DNA from: an uncultured Candidatus Pelagibacter sp.
GTDB taxonomy: Bacteria; Pseudomonadota; Alphaproteobacteria; Pelagibacterales; Pelagibacteraceae
Reading direction: 5' to 3'
Assembly (NCBI GenBank): GCA_913030805.1
Contig: CAJWDL010000001.1
Location: 1 to 64,000 of the forward strand
Length of the DNA: 64,000 bases
Of the stretch, positions 27,576 to 37,057 are shown in pieces (position 1 is the stretch's first letter; every line of letters begins with the position of its first letter). Made by a program: the position numbers and the translations under genes. The notes below the pieces were generated by a model. That model did not search any database and was not told where the DNA came from. It saw nothing but the letters and a program-made list of their open reading frames with translations.

Positions 27576-28421
27576 ATGTTAAAATGTGGAATCACAGGAC
27601 ACAGCGGCACTTTGGGCAGTCAATTAATAAAAAAAAAATTTAATTTTAAATTTATTATATTCAAGGATGATATTTGTAGAAAAAAAAAGATATATCAATG
27701 GATCAAAAAAAACAAACCCGATTTAATTTTACATATTGCAGCAATAGTCCCAACAAGAGTTGTGGAAAATAATTTTTCCTACGCAAATAGTGTAAATTAT
27801 ATAGGAACTAAAAATTTAGTTGATGCAATAGTTGAAAATAATTTGAATTTAAAATGGTTTTTTTTTTCATCTACATCTCATGTATATAGACTTCCAAAAA
27901 AAAAAATAAAAATAAATGAAAAGTGCAAAAAAATAGCAATTTCAAAATATGGTCTCACGAAATTAAAAGCCGAAAAATATATTAAAAAGAAATTATCAAA
28001 ATCAAATATTCCATATTGCATTGGGAGAATATTTAGCTTTACTCACATTAATCAAGAAGATTTCTATTTAATTCCAAGTATCGTAAAAAAAATACGTAAA
28101 TCAAAAAAAAATAATATAGTTTTTAACAACATGAACCATTACAGAGATTTTGTAAGTGTTGCGGATATTTGTGATGCAATCAAGCTCCTTTGGATAAAAA
28201 AAAGCAAGGGTGAATTCAATATTGCTTCAGGAAAAGCAACATACGTTAAAAATATAGTAAAATTTCTTTGTAAGAAATATAAAAAAAAGCCTATATTTGT
28301 TGATAATGGAAAATCTTACTTAGTTGGTGATGTTAAAAAAATTAAAAAATTAGGATGGAAATCAAAAAAAAATATATTTCAAATATTAAATGAATATTTA
28401 ACTGTTCGACGAATATTCTGA
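27576..28421 (+). CDS. SDR sugar-nucleotide reductase/epimerase
   Basis: A 281-residue extended SDR. The Gly-rich motif is GITGHSG at residues 5-11, the SSTSHVY active-site strand is near 107-113, and catalytic YxxxK is in SKYGLTKLKA. RDFVSVADICDAI resembles the substrate loop of epimerases. It lies 1 base after the ColD-like 3-dehydrase, so it may reduce or epimerise that enzyme's 4-keto product to a finished 3,6-dideoxyhexose, the role ColC plays for GDP-colitose. Sequence alone does not establish this. Its 3' end overlaps the convergent GT2 gene by 24 bases. Confidence 0.82.
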   Translation: MLKCGITGHSGTLGSQLIKKKFNFKFIIFKDDICRKKKIYQWIKKNKPDLILHIAAIVPTRVVENNFSYANSVNYIGTKNLVDAIVENNLNLKWFFFSSTSHVYRLPKKKIKINEKCKKIAISKYGLTKLKAEKYIKKKLSKSNIPYCIGRIFSFTHINQEDFYLIPSIVKKIRKSKKNNIVFNNMNHYRDFVSVADICDAIKLLWIKKSKGEFNIASGKATYVKNIVKFLCKKYKKKPIFVDNGKSYLVGDVKKIKKLGWKSKKNIFQILNEYLTVRRIF

Positions 28422-29132
28422 TTTCCTTTTTTTAAGATATATCTTAATTAAGCCAACAAAAGATTGTAATATTAATTTAAAACTAACAGAACTTTCTCCT
28501 CTTGCTCTGTTTACAAATTTAGAATGTATTTCATTTATTTTGAAATCATTAAGATATAATACTACTAATATTTCAGACAAAACGATAAATCCATCGCCTA
28601 TTTTGCCACAATTATTAATAATTTTTTTAGCCGATCTTCTAGAATAAATTCTAAATCCATTTGTAAAATCAGTTATAGGGATTTGAAGTAAATTTCTAGC
28701 TAGAAAATTTGCTAAAGAAGAAAATATCCTCCTGCTCAAACTCCAATTGATTATTTTGCTTCTTTTTAAATATCTACTTCCAATAAGTAGATCTAACGAG
28801 TTATTAAAAAAAAAATTTATATTTCTTTTTAATTCGGCTGGATCATGTGAAAAATCAGCATCCATTTCGATAAATGCTTTTATTTTTTTTTTAGTTAATA
28901 ACTTTTTTAGTCCAAATATTACGGCTGATCCTCTGCCAACTTTTTTACCTCTATTAAAATAAAGAATATCTAATTTTTTTTTTTTTATTATTGTTGAAAT
29001 TTTATTATTATTAGAGTCATCTACAACTACAATTAATACGTTACCAACATAGTGTTTAATATTTTTGATTAATCTCTCGATATTTTTCTCTTCATTGAAA
29101 GTAGGTATTATGATTGCAATCTGGTTAACCAT
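28398..29132 (-). CDS. family 2 glycosyltransferase, polyprenol-phosphate mannose synthase-like
   Basis: A 244-residue GT2 enzyme: AIIIPTFNEEKNIERLIKNI at the N terminus, VVVDDSNNNK, GRGSAVIFGLKKL, metal-binding MDADFSHDPAEL near 92-103, and RGESSVSFK near 215-223, the pattern of DPM1/polyprenol monophosphomannose synthases. It likely charges polyprenyl phosphate with a sugar for membrane transferases such as the protein at 29148, 15 bases upstream of it. A run of 13 T (13 A in the sense strand) at 28974-28986 encodes consecutive lysines and is a slippage hot spot. Confidence 0.86.
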   Translation of the reverse strand: MVNQIAIIIPTFNEEKNIERLIKNIKHYVGNVLIVVVDDSNNNKISTIIKKKKLDILYFNRGKKVGRGSAVIFGLKKLLTKKKIKAFIEMDADFSHDPAELKRNINFFFNNSLDLLIGSRYLKRSKIINWSLSRRIFSSLANFLARNLLQIPITDFTNGFRIYSRRSAKKIINNCGKIGDGFIVLSEILVVLYLNDFKINEIHSKFVNRARGESSVSFKLILQSFVGLIKIYLKKRKSEYSSNS

Positions 29133-29147
29133 AGAATAATAAAAAAT

Positions 29148-30482
29148 TTAATATTTCTTAATTTTATATTTAGATAATAATTTAATTTTAAATAAATGAG
29201 CATAATTGTTTATTAAAATTATTACTACTAAAAAATAAAAACCAGATGTTTGGAATATTACTCTTAGCATATTATGTCGGATAGATATTTCCAGTTCTGT
29301 CGATTTAAATAGATAAACCAAATAAATAAAAGAAAAATTTAAAATCAGAAAATATATTACAAATTTTGTTATATTTTTTCGCGGATATTTAAAAGTTATG
29401 TAAATTAATATTGGTATTGTTAATAAATAGATAGGATTTTGAGAAAAATATATTATTAAATAAAAGGTAATTATCTTTATTTTTTCTAAAATCAATAGAA
29501 ATTCAAAATTTAGTGTTTTTTCAAATTCAAAATAAAATGGATTTAATTCAGTATCATAATAATTGAAAATAAAAATTCTTAAGGAAATTATTATTAATGA
29601 TCCTGCTATAAGAGCTATTTTATTTTTTAAAACCAAATTATTTGTAACAAAAATACAAAACAATAAAAAAAATGCATAAAATATTCCTTCATTTTTAACC
29701 CAGCAAAGTATATTCGCTATTCCCAATAATATAATAATTAATTCTAGTCGATTTGATATAAATTTTTTTTCAAAAAAATAATAAATAAATTTAGTTTTTA
29801 TTAAAATGAGTGAAAAAATTAAAATATCTTGTAATCCAGAAAATATTTCATAATTATAAGTTAAGAAAATTAATAAAATTGCAAGTATTATTTTTTCATA
29901 TACGTGTACTCTTAAACATTCAGTTATAGAGAATATAGATAGCACATAAATAAATGCATAAGTAATTCTGCCAAGATATTCAAAACTATTTAATGGAAAT
30001 TTCCAAAAAAAAGACCAAACATATGTACCTAAATGAGGATAATCGGACACAGGAAAATTCTCTAAATTTTCAAATTTCTGATTTTGAAAAAAATTTAAGG
30101 TTTTCAAAAACCAGTGAACTTGAGTATCCCATGCAAAATATAACTCATGAGCAATATCTATTGATATTAAAATAACGAAAGATAAAAGAATTAATAAGTA
30201 ATAGTCTATTTTAATATTTCTAAAATTAAATTTTCTTAAATTATAAATATATAAAAATATTATTAATATAACATATAAATATAATACATATTTACTATTT
30301 ATATTTAGTATAGATGCAAAAAATAATATATTTATCAAAAAGATTAAATTAATCGAGAGTTTATCTATAAGAGAAAATACAGAGATTATTGATTTAGTAT
30401 TTGTTTTAAGAAGAGTAATTGGAAATGAGATGATAAATAAAATAAATAAAATTTGAATTAAAATCTCTATTATTTCAGTCAT
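29148..30482 (-). CDS. multi-pass membrane protein, probable GT-C glycosyltransferase
   Basis: A 444-residue protein made almost wholly of hydrophobic helices (about 11-12). A loop near residues 115-155 reads AWDTQVHWFLKTLNFF and then DYPHLGTYVWSFFW, an aromatic/acidic periplasmic loop typical of GT-C transferases in glycan loci. It overlaps the 5' neighbour (30475) by 8 bases and precedes the DPM1-like GT2 by 15 bases, so the three genes form one minus-strand operon: a lipid-sugar synthase, a membrane transferase and an anchored protein of unknown role. Confidence 0.72.
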   Translation of the reverse strand: MTEIIEILIQILFILFIISFPITLLKTNTKSIISVFSLIDKLSINLIFLINILFFASILNINSKYVLYLYVILIIFLYIYNLRKFNFRNIKIDYYLLILLSFVILISIDIAHELYFAWDTQVHWFLKTLNFFQNQKFENLENFPVSDYPHLGTYVWSFFWKFPLNSFEYLGRITYAFIYVLSIFSITECLRVHVYEKIILAILLIFLTYNYEIFSGLQDILIFSLILIKTKFIYYFFEKKFISNRLELIIILLGIANILCWVKNEGIFYAFFLLFCIFVTNNLVLKNKIALIAGSLIIISLRIFIFNYYDTELNPFYFEFEKTLNFEFLLILEKIKIITFYLIIYFSQNPIYLLTIPILIYITFKYPRKNITKFVIYFLILNFSFIYLVYLFKSTELEISIRHNMLRVIFQTSGFYFLVVIILINNYAHLFKIKLLSKYKIKKY

Positions 30483-31194
30483 TTATGTAATAACAGTTAT
30501 TAAATTTTTCAATAATTGTAAAATCTTTTAAATTAAATTCATGGTTAAGATTTATGATGATGCTATTTATTTTTCCAGTTTGATCCTCACTTAAATCTGA
30601 TAATTCAATAAACGTTGGTTTAAACAAAGAATTTATTTTTTTTGTTTTATATTCAATTGGTATTATCTGGTTATTTTTAACCAGTTGATGAAAATTGTTC
30701 TTATATATTATTATTTCTTTTTTATCAAAAGCCTTTCTATAAATTTTAATTTTAGAATCAATTCTGATATGATTATCTTTTAAGTTAAAAATAATATTTG
30801 ATATTCCACTAGAGTGTTTAACAGTACCTTTTGAGTAAAATATTTTATTTAAAGGTTTAAAGTGCAATGATAAATTTTTAGGGTAATTTAGTAGGATTTT
30901 ATGTCTACCATCGATTTTATTATGATTATCGTAAATAGACCATCCAGAATCTGGTACTGAGTCTTCATAATTTACGACTAAGGGGTTGAAATTGAATTTA
31001 TATTTTTTTTTTAACATTCTTAAGAAACCTACAGATTCACGAGAACAATAACCTTGCTTTTTTGTTAATCTAGATTCATAATTTGTTACAAAAATATTAT
31101 ATAATTTCCGAAAAATATTATGATTATGAATAAACGAAAGTATTAAAAAACCAATAATTAGTACGCCGAAATTTTTTTTAAATTTTTTAGCCAA
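30475..31194 (-). CDS. hypothetical protein with N-terminal membrane anchor
   Basis: A 239-residue protein I do not recognise. One hydrophobic segment, GVLIIGFLILSFIH, lies at residues 10-23 after a basic start, so the rest (about 30-239) is probably periplasmic. It contains a lone cysteine pair region (QGYCSRESVGF and an NCYYIND tail). The first codon is TTG and no other start lies near, so the N terminus is less certain. It is the first gene of the minus-strand operon with the membrane transferase at 29148, with an 8-base overlap. Confidence 0.62.
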   Translation of the reverse strand: MAKKFKKNFGVLIIGFLILSFIHNHNIFRKLYNIFVTNYESRLTKKQGYCSRESVGFLRMLKKKYKFNFNPLVVNYEDSVPDSGWSIYDNHNKIDGRHKILLNYPKNLSLHFKPLNKIFYSKGTVKHSSGISNIIFNLKDNHIRIDSKIKIYRKAFDKKEIIIYKNNFHQLVKNNQIIPIEYKTKKINSLFKPTFIELSDLSEDQTGKINSIIINLNHEFNLKDFTIIEKFNNCYYIND

Positions 31195-31308
31195 AATTAA
31201 TCAAAACTATTTGTATATGTCCTTGTATTTATTTTTACTATTATTTTAATGGTTTTATATAGTTTTTTCAGATATTACAATTTATAAAAATAAATATTAT
31301 CAAGTCAA

Positions 31309-31974
31309 ATGAATAATAATTATTTAAAATTTTTGAAATTAATTTTAAAAAAAAATACCTTATTAAGAGTATTACAAATTTATGAATGTTCCAATATTAG
31401 TCTATATGGTAATTCTATAGAGTTTGGGGTAATAGACAATAAAGACAAAACCTTTTCTAATTTTGTAAAAGGTAAATCAAAATTTCATTATTCTAACAAA
31501 AAAAGTAATGAAAAATTGAAAATTTTTTATTCCGATCTTACAAAAAAAATAAACATTCCTTCCAAGAAATATAATAATGTACTATTTTTTAATATTCTAG
31601 AGCATTTGCCGGAATATAAATTAGCTTTTTCAGAAATTTATAGAATTATGAAAAAAGGTGGATTTTTTTTTGGATCAGTTCCATTTATTTATCAAATACA
31701 TGCCGCGCCAAATGATTATTTTAGATTTAGTAAGCAATTTTTAGAATCAAATCTTAAAAAGTATGGATTTAAAAAAGCAAAAGTTAAAGCTCTAGGATTT
31801 GGTCCATTTACAGCCAGTTATTCGCTTCTTTGGCCTTATTTAAAATTTTTGCCTTTATTGAGTCAGATATGCTTATTATTAGCATATATTTTAGATAGTT
31901 TTATACAGATTTTTGTTAAAACAGACCTTAAAGAAATATTTCCAGTTGGTTATTTTTTTATTACAAAAAAATAA
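31309..31974 (+). CDS. class I SAM-dependent methyltransferase
   Basis: A 221-residue protein with a shortened, degenerate SAM motif I (NSIEFGVIDNKD near 30-41), then the clear Methyltransf_11 elements LFFNILEHLPEYKLAFSEI and MKKGGFFFGSVPF, and HAAPNDYFRFSKQF, a motif common in sugar or glycan methyltransferases of such loci. A hydrophobic segment near 175-205 may bind the membrane. It begins the rightward block 31309-35440, diverging from the operon at 30475. The weak motif I makes SAM binding likely but less sure. Confidence 0.75.
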   Translation: MNNNYLKFLKLILKKNTLLRVLQIYECSNISLYGNSIEFGVIDNKDKTFSNFVKGKSKFHYSNKKSNEKLKIFYSDLTKKINIPSKKYNNVLFFNILEHLPEYKLAFSEIYRIMKKGGFFFGSVPFIYQIHAAPNDYFRFSKQFLESNLKKYGFKKAKVKALGFGPFTASYSLLWPYLKFLPLLSQICLLLAYILDSFIQIFVKTDLKEIFPVGYFFITKK

Positions 31975-32018
31975 TTTATATTAAGTTTAAAATTCGCTAT
32001 GAAGTAATTTAAGAACTA

Positions 32019-33176
32019 ATGAAAATTTTTTATTGGTCCCCCTTTATATCAAAAGTTGCGACTACTTCTTCGATAATTAGATCGGCAGAATCAATAGTAA
32101 AATATTCAAAAAAAGAAAATAATGTAAATTTAGCTATAATTGATGCTGTTGGTGAATGGGAAGATTACAAAAAAATAATTAATCCAAAAATAGAAATTAT
32201 AAGTTTAAATAAAAAAAAAATTCTTAAATATTTACCAAAGGGAGGTTTTTTCAAAAGTAGAATATCTTATGTTTTAATTTTTGTTTTTTCATTTTTTAAA
32301 TTATCAAACTTAATTAAAAAAGAAAAACCAGATTATTTAATTGCACATCTATTAACCTCACTTCCAATTTTTTTAACGTTAATTAAAAAAAATCAGACTA
32401 AAATTATTCTTAGAATTTCAGGTTTGCCAAAATTAAATTTCATCCGATATATATTTTGGAAATTATTTTCAAAAAAAATTTATTCTGTTACATGCCCAAC
32501 TAAAGCTACTTATGAGTATTTAAAGACAATAAACATCTTTGATAAGAAACAACTCTTTATTTTAAGAGATCCGATTATTCAGTTAGATGAATTTTCAAAA
32601 AAGAAAAACGAGAAAATTGAAGATTTAAAAATTGAAAAAAATAACTTGATAATTGGAATTGGCAGATTGACACGACAAAAAAATTTTATTTTATTAATAA
32701 GAGCGTTTAAAAGAATATTGATCAAATACCCCAATTACCATTTAATTTTATTAGGAGAGGGTGAACAAGAAAAACTTTTAATAGAAGAAATAGTTAAACT
32801 AGAACTACAGGAAAAGATATCTCTCTTAGGTTACCAGAAGAATGTGTACAAATATTTGTTAAATTCCGACTGTTTTATATTGACATCTTTATGGGAAGAT
32901 CCTGGATTTGTATTAATTGAAGCAGCCTTAGCCAACACATTGATTATATCAAGTAATTGTCCTAACGGCCCTAATGAAATTTTATCTAATGGACAAAATG
33001 GATTTTTATTTCAAAACAATAACTTATCGGATCTTCTGAATAAATTTGAAGAATTTAAAAACTTGACAGAGGATGAACTAAATAAAAAAAAATTATTCGC
33101 AAAAAAACAGATAAAAAAATTTACTCAATTTGCTCATTTTAAATCATTAAAAAATATTATTAACTTGAATGAGTAA
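32019..33176 (+). CDS. family 4 glycosyltransferase
   Basis: A 385-residue GT-B enzyme. The donor-binding half shows IGIGRLTRQKNFILLIRAF, LLGEGEQEKLL, SLLGYQKNVYKYL, the SLWEDPGFVLIEAAL EX7E-type segment and NCPNGPNEIL. The N-terminal domain lacks the common GGxE loop, having SPFISKVATTSSIIRSAES instead. It shares NCPxGPxEIL with the GT4 at 2220 and resembles amylovoran/WcaL-type transferases. It is the second gene of the block 31309-35440. Confidence 0.87.
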   Translation: MKIFYWSPFISKVATTSSIIRSAESIVKYSKKENNVNLAIIDAVGEWEDYKKIINPKIEIISLNKKKILKYLPKGGFFKSRISYVLIFVFSFFKLSNLIKKEKPDYLIAHLLTSLPIFLTLIKKNQTKIILRISGLPKLNFIRYIFWKLFSKKIYSVTCPTKATYEYLKTINIFDKKQLFILRDPIIQLDEFSKKKNEKIEDLKIEKNNLIIGIGRLTRQKNFILLIRAFKRILIKYPNYHLILLGEGEQEKLLIEEIVKLELQEKISLLGYQKNVYKYLLNSDCFILTSLWEDPGFVLIEAALANTLIISSNCPNGPNEILSNGQNGFLFQNNNLSDLLNKFEEFKNLTEDELNKKKLFAKKQIKKFTQFAHFKSLKNIINLNE

Positions 33177-33245
33177 AAAAATTGATTACTGTTATTGCTA
33201 ATGATTTGGTAACAAAATGTTAGATACTAAATATTATTAAAATTT

Positions 33246-34163
33246 ATGACGCTTGTCATTTGTGTGAGCACCTATAACAGGAATCTTAGTTTAATTAGAT
33301 GTTTGAAAAGTATTAATAATTTATATGTAGTGCCAAATATAAAAATAAAAATTATAGTCGTTGATAATTCAAGCAAACGTAATTCATTTAAACCGGTAAA
33401 AAAATTAAAAAAGTTATTTAAATATAAAATAATACAACTGCACGAAAAAAGAAGAGGAATTGTTTATGCAAGGAATAGATTTTTAAAAAGAGTAAAGAAA
33501 ATAAATCCTAAATTTATATGCTTTTTTGATGATGATTGCGTCGTGGATCGTTTTTGGCTTAAAAATGTTTTCAAAATAATAAAATCTACCAATGCCGAAA
33601 TTGTTACCGGCCCCCAAATACCTTTGAAAAAAAAATCTTTAAACAATTTAAATTTAATTAATTATTCTAAATTTTTTGAAAAAACATACAAGGAGGACAC
33701 CAAAAGAGTTAATTGGGCAGCAAGCAACAATGTTTTATTAGTATATGATATTATAAAAAAACATAAGTTAATATTCGACAAAGCCTTAAATAAATTTGGA
33801 GTTGGTGAAGATCAACTATTTTTTTCAAGACTTAATAATTATGGTTATAAAATATATTGGAGTAAAAACATAAAAGTTTTTGAAGCAATCCATAGACATA
33901 GGCAAAATTTAAGTTGGTTAATTAGAAGAAGTTTTAGATTAGGCGTTCTTGGACATTATATAGATATAAACATACACGGAAAATTAGTGGGCTTTGTAGT
34001 TAACTATTTGAAATGTATTTTTTATTTTACAAAAGGTTCTGTTAACATTTTTTTATTTTTTAACAATGAATTTCAAGCTCAATTATTAAATTATTTTTCT
34101 AGATTTTATGGAAGGTTGGTTGGACCATTCGTTTTAAAAAAAATAGATTTTTTTAGAAAATGA
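33246..34163 (+). CDS. family 2 glycosyltransferase
   Basis: A 305-residue GT2 enzyme. The start is LVICVSTYNRNLSLIRCL; a IIVVDNSSKRNS nucleotide-binding segment follows; RGIVYARNRFL and the metal-binding CFFDDDCVVD lie near 93-102; and GVGEDQLFFSRL near 193-204 is the usual catalytic acidic loop. Aromatic/basic residues after about 220 may contact the membrane. Its stop overlaps the start of the membrane protein at 34160 (ATGA), which suggests that the two work on the same glycan. Confidence 0.87.
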   Translation: MTLVICVSTYNRNLSLIRCLKSINNLYVVPNIKIKIIVVDNSSKRNSFKPVKKLKKLFKYKIIQLHEKRRGIVYARNRFLKRVKKINPKFICFFDDDCVVDRFWLKNVFKIIKSTNAEIVTGPQIPLKKKSLNNLNLINYSKFFEKTYKEDTKRVNWAASNNVLLVYDIIKKHKLIFDKALNKFGVGEDQLFFSRLNNYGYKIYWSKNIKVFEAIHRHRQNLSWLIRRSFRLGVLGHYIDINIHGKLVGFVVNYLKCIFYFTKGSVNIFLFFNNEFQAQLLNYFSRFYGRLVGPFVLKKIDFFRK

Positions 34164-35440
34164 ATATTAATTCTAGAAATATTTATATCATTTACGCACT
34201 TCTGTATTTTTCTCTACTTGTTGGCTTCTATTTTAACGAAGATTTTGCATTAGGATATATAAGTGACTATTATGGAAACAAACAATTTGTTTCCTTATTT
34301 GAAAAAGATTTTGTAAAAACTTTATTAAATTTTGATAAATTTACAACAAGTCATTCACCAATTTATTATATTTTTGTTCTATTTTTAGAAAAAATTTCGT
34401 TTAACGAAACAGTTTTAAGATTAATAAATTTACATACTTCTCTATTAATACCTATTTTTTTTTACTTATGTCTAAAAATAAAATATAAATTTCAGAAAAA
34501 AGATCTTAGAACCCTAATACCTTGTATAATATTTTTTTCTCCGTATTTTCGATCAAGCTCTATTTGGATGGGTAGTGAAAATATATCCCTTTTATTTTTG
34601 ATAATTAGTTTTTATTTTTTTTTAAAATATGAATCTAATAAAGAAAAAAATTTTTCTAATATTTTCTTGAATGTACTTTTCTTAGCTTGCGCAGCTTATT
34701 TTAGGCCAGTTTATGCTATCTTTAGTATATATTTCTTTTTGAGATTTTATCTTGATTTAAAATTATCAACAAAATTATTATATTATATTTTGACAAATAT
34801 ATTATTAAGTTTACCTGCAATATATTATGTTTTTATTTTGGATATAAATTTTATTACACGTCATGTTGATCAAGAAATAGAGTTGTCTAGATTTGTAAAT
34901 CAATTTTCCTTAACAATTTCAATTATATTTTTTTACTCCATTCCCTTTCTATTGCCAAACATTAAAAATAAATTTAAATTATCTTTTATCAAAATTGAAA
35001 ATATTGTTTTATCAATAATTTTTACATATCTGTTATTATTTCATTTTAATTATAATGTACCTTATGGTGGAGGCATATTTTATAAATTTTCATTATTAGC
35101 ATTTGATAATAATTATTTGTTTTATTTTTTTTCTTTAATAGCTTTCAATGTGTTGTTTGCGGTTTTATTTTTTAATAATGATATTAAAGATAGAATTTCT
35201 AATTTGACTTTATTACTAGTACTTATTTTTCTTGAACCAGATCGTTATATTTATCACGAAACATTTGATCCTTTATTATATTTTGTTTTTTTTCTATTAA
35301 TAAAAAGTGAAATTTATTTAAATTTTATCCAAAAATTGACAAATAAAAAATTCATTTTATTAATTCTTTTCAGTATATCGTTTTATATTTTATCAATTTT
35401 TAAAATGATTTATAATCCAATTGAAATGCCAATGTATTAG
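34160..35440 (+). CDS. multi-pass membrane protein of glycan locus
   Basis: A 426-residue integral membrane protein with about 11 helices. A loop after the first helix contains GYISDYYGNKQF and later TSHSPIYYIFVLFLEKI, and YFRPVYAIFS follows further on; such HxPxYY loops occur in GT39/GT-C-like transferases. It is translationally coupled to the GT2 at 33246 and ends 43 bases from the convergent O-antigen ligase gene. No family is assigned with confidence. Confidence 0.68.
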   Translation: MNINSRNIYIIYALLYFSLLVGFYFNEDFALGYISDYYGNKQFVSLFEKDFVKTLLNFDKFTTSHSPIYYIFVLFLEKISFNETVLRLINLHTSLLIPIFFYLCLKIKYKFQKKDLRTLIPCIIFFSPYFRSSSIWMGSENISLLFLIISFYFFLKYESNKEKNFSNIFLNVLFLACAAYFRPVYAIFSIYFFLRFYLDLKLSTKLLYYILTNILLSLPAIYYVFILDINFITRHVDQEIELSRFVNQFSLTISIIFFYSIPFLLPNIKNKFKLSFIKIENIVLSIIFTYLLLFHFNYNVPYGGGIFYKFSLLAFDNNYLFYFFSLIAFNVLFAVLFFNNDIKDRISNLTLLLVLIFLEPDRYIYHETFDPLLYFVFFLLIKSEIYLNFIQKLTNKKFILLILFSISFYILSIFKMIYNPIEMPMY

Positions 35441-35483
35441 TCTTCAAATGTAAATTTTTTTTATAATTTAACTATTATTTAAT

Positions 35484-36998
35484 CTAATCATTAGGTTTAT
35501 TCAAAAATGCATGGACTAATGAAAAATTTATCCAAAAGATCGAACCGTTGAATGTTGAAAAAAAACTACCAGTAGGCAGCAATGGAATAAAAAATGTTAA
35601 AACAAATAAAATTGATGATAAATGAATTAAGTCACCTGTTTTGCGGTAGACCTTAAAGCTATTGAATAAAACATTAAAAATTGCAAAAATAATAATCAAA
35701 TAACCTATTATTCCTTGTTCGGATAATATTTCAAAATGAACCTGATGAGGATGGGTTGAACATCTTTGTTTTGTATATAAGATTCTAGTATCGTAATATT
35801 TTATGTTATGGCAAATGTGTCGAAATTGTAAATTTCCAACACCGAAGATTGGATAATCTTTGATTATTTGCCAGGCAACTTCATAGTGTGCAAAATGTCT
35901 TAAGTGACCGAGTTTTTCATGGTAATTAGGGATTGCAAGAAAGTTTTCTAGAGAATGGGTTTGTTCAGTATCTTCGTAGCATTTTTCCATATTAATTCGT
36001 TCCATTGAAGCACATTTGTTCCAAGATTCAGCAGTTCTATCAATAGATCTTATTATTTTTTTATAAGATTGAATCTGCGTAATATATATATTTCTAGATA
36101 CTAAAGTTACAAGAGCAAGTCCAATGATAACAAATAAAAAAATATATTTTTTTTTTATATAAAAATAAGCATCATTAATTAACAATAATATTATAGAAAA
36201 AATGATTAGTGCTTTTATAAAATTTGATCTTTCACCTGATAAATAAATACAAACTATTGATAAACAAAAAAATGTACTTGGAAGTATTTTTTTTACTGTA
36301 GACGAGAGATTAAAACGGGTAACTCTATCTATGATTCCCGAAGCATTCAAGAAAGACGTAAACGAATCCTTACCGCTTTTAGTTAAATTAAATAAAAAAC
36401 CAGAAATCAAAAAAGAAAAGCCCAGTATAAATCCACCAACAACTAACTCATCTTTAAAAAAACTTACAATCCTTGTTGGAGATGGACTTTTAAAACCTAA
36501 TAAATTAAAACCACCAATACGTTCAAAGACAACATCAATTAAAACAACAAAAATTATTATGGACCAGTATAAAAATATCTGATTAAAGATTTTTTTTGAG
36601 TTAAAGAAAAAATATTGAACTGCAAATAAAAAGATTATAAATTTTATAAAACCTACTGATCTTATTATGCTATCGTTTTTGGGATTAACAATTTCTTTTC
36701 TGATGGTATCAAAAAAAGTTTCAGCGCCATTGTCTGAAAATATTGAATTTATTACTAAATAAATCCAAATAAATATAAAAAAATAAAAATATTTATTTCT
36801 AATCCACGACCATTGTTTTTGATGATAACATGTTAATAAAAAAAATAAGTCGATGATTAGTATATTTGAATTTATTGCACTATTTCCCAATATTAATGAA
36901 ATTGGTAAAAAAGAGAAAAGAAAAATAATAAATTTTTCATTATAAGATTCTTTTTTAAATTTCTTGAAATTTACTTTGTTTGTATTAATTAATGTCAT
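35484..36998 (-). CDS. O-antigen ligase/polymerase family (Wzy_C) membrane protein
   Basis: A 504-residue protein with about 11 membrane helices and one large periplasmic loop at about 290-430. It has the family features: YLSGERSNFIKALI near 255-268, and in the loop FGVGNLQFRHICH and THPHQVHFEILSEQGIIGYL, the H-P-H-x-x-x-x-E-x-x-x-E-x-G signature of WaaL/Wzy proteins. It either polymerises undecaprenyl-linked repeat units or ligates finished chains to lipid A core; sequence does not decide. It sits alone on the minus strand, divergent from GDP-fucose synthase. Confidence 0.87.
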   Translation of the reverse strand: MTLINTNKVNFKKFKKESYNEKFIIFLFSFLPISLILGNSAINSNILIIDLFFLLTCYHQKQWSWIRNKYFYFFIFIWIYLVINSIFSDNGAETFFDTIRKEIVNPKNDSIIRSVGFIKFIIFLFAVQYFFFNSKKIFNQIFLYWSIIIFVVLIDVVFERIGGFNLLGFKSPSPTRIVSFFKDELVVGGFILGFSFLISGFLFNLTKSGKDSFTSFLNASGIIDRVTRFNLSSTVKKILPSTFFCLSIVCIYLSGERSNFIKALIIFSIILLLINDAYFYIKKKYIFLFVIIGLALVTLVSRNIYITQIQSYKKIIRSIDRTAESWNKCASMERINMEKCYEDTEQTHSLENFLAIPNYHEKLGHLRHFAHYEVAWQIIKDYPIFGVGNLQFRHICHNIKYYDTRILYTKQRCSTHPHQVHFEILSEQGIIGYLIIIFAIFNVLFNSFKVYRKTGDLIHLSSILFVLTFFIPLLPTGSFFSTFNGSIFWINFSLVHAFLNKPND

Positions 36999-37057
36999 TA
37001 ATGTTGGTTTAGGTTTATTATTAATTTATTATGTATACTATATATTTAAATTAATTT

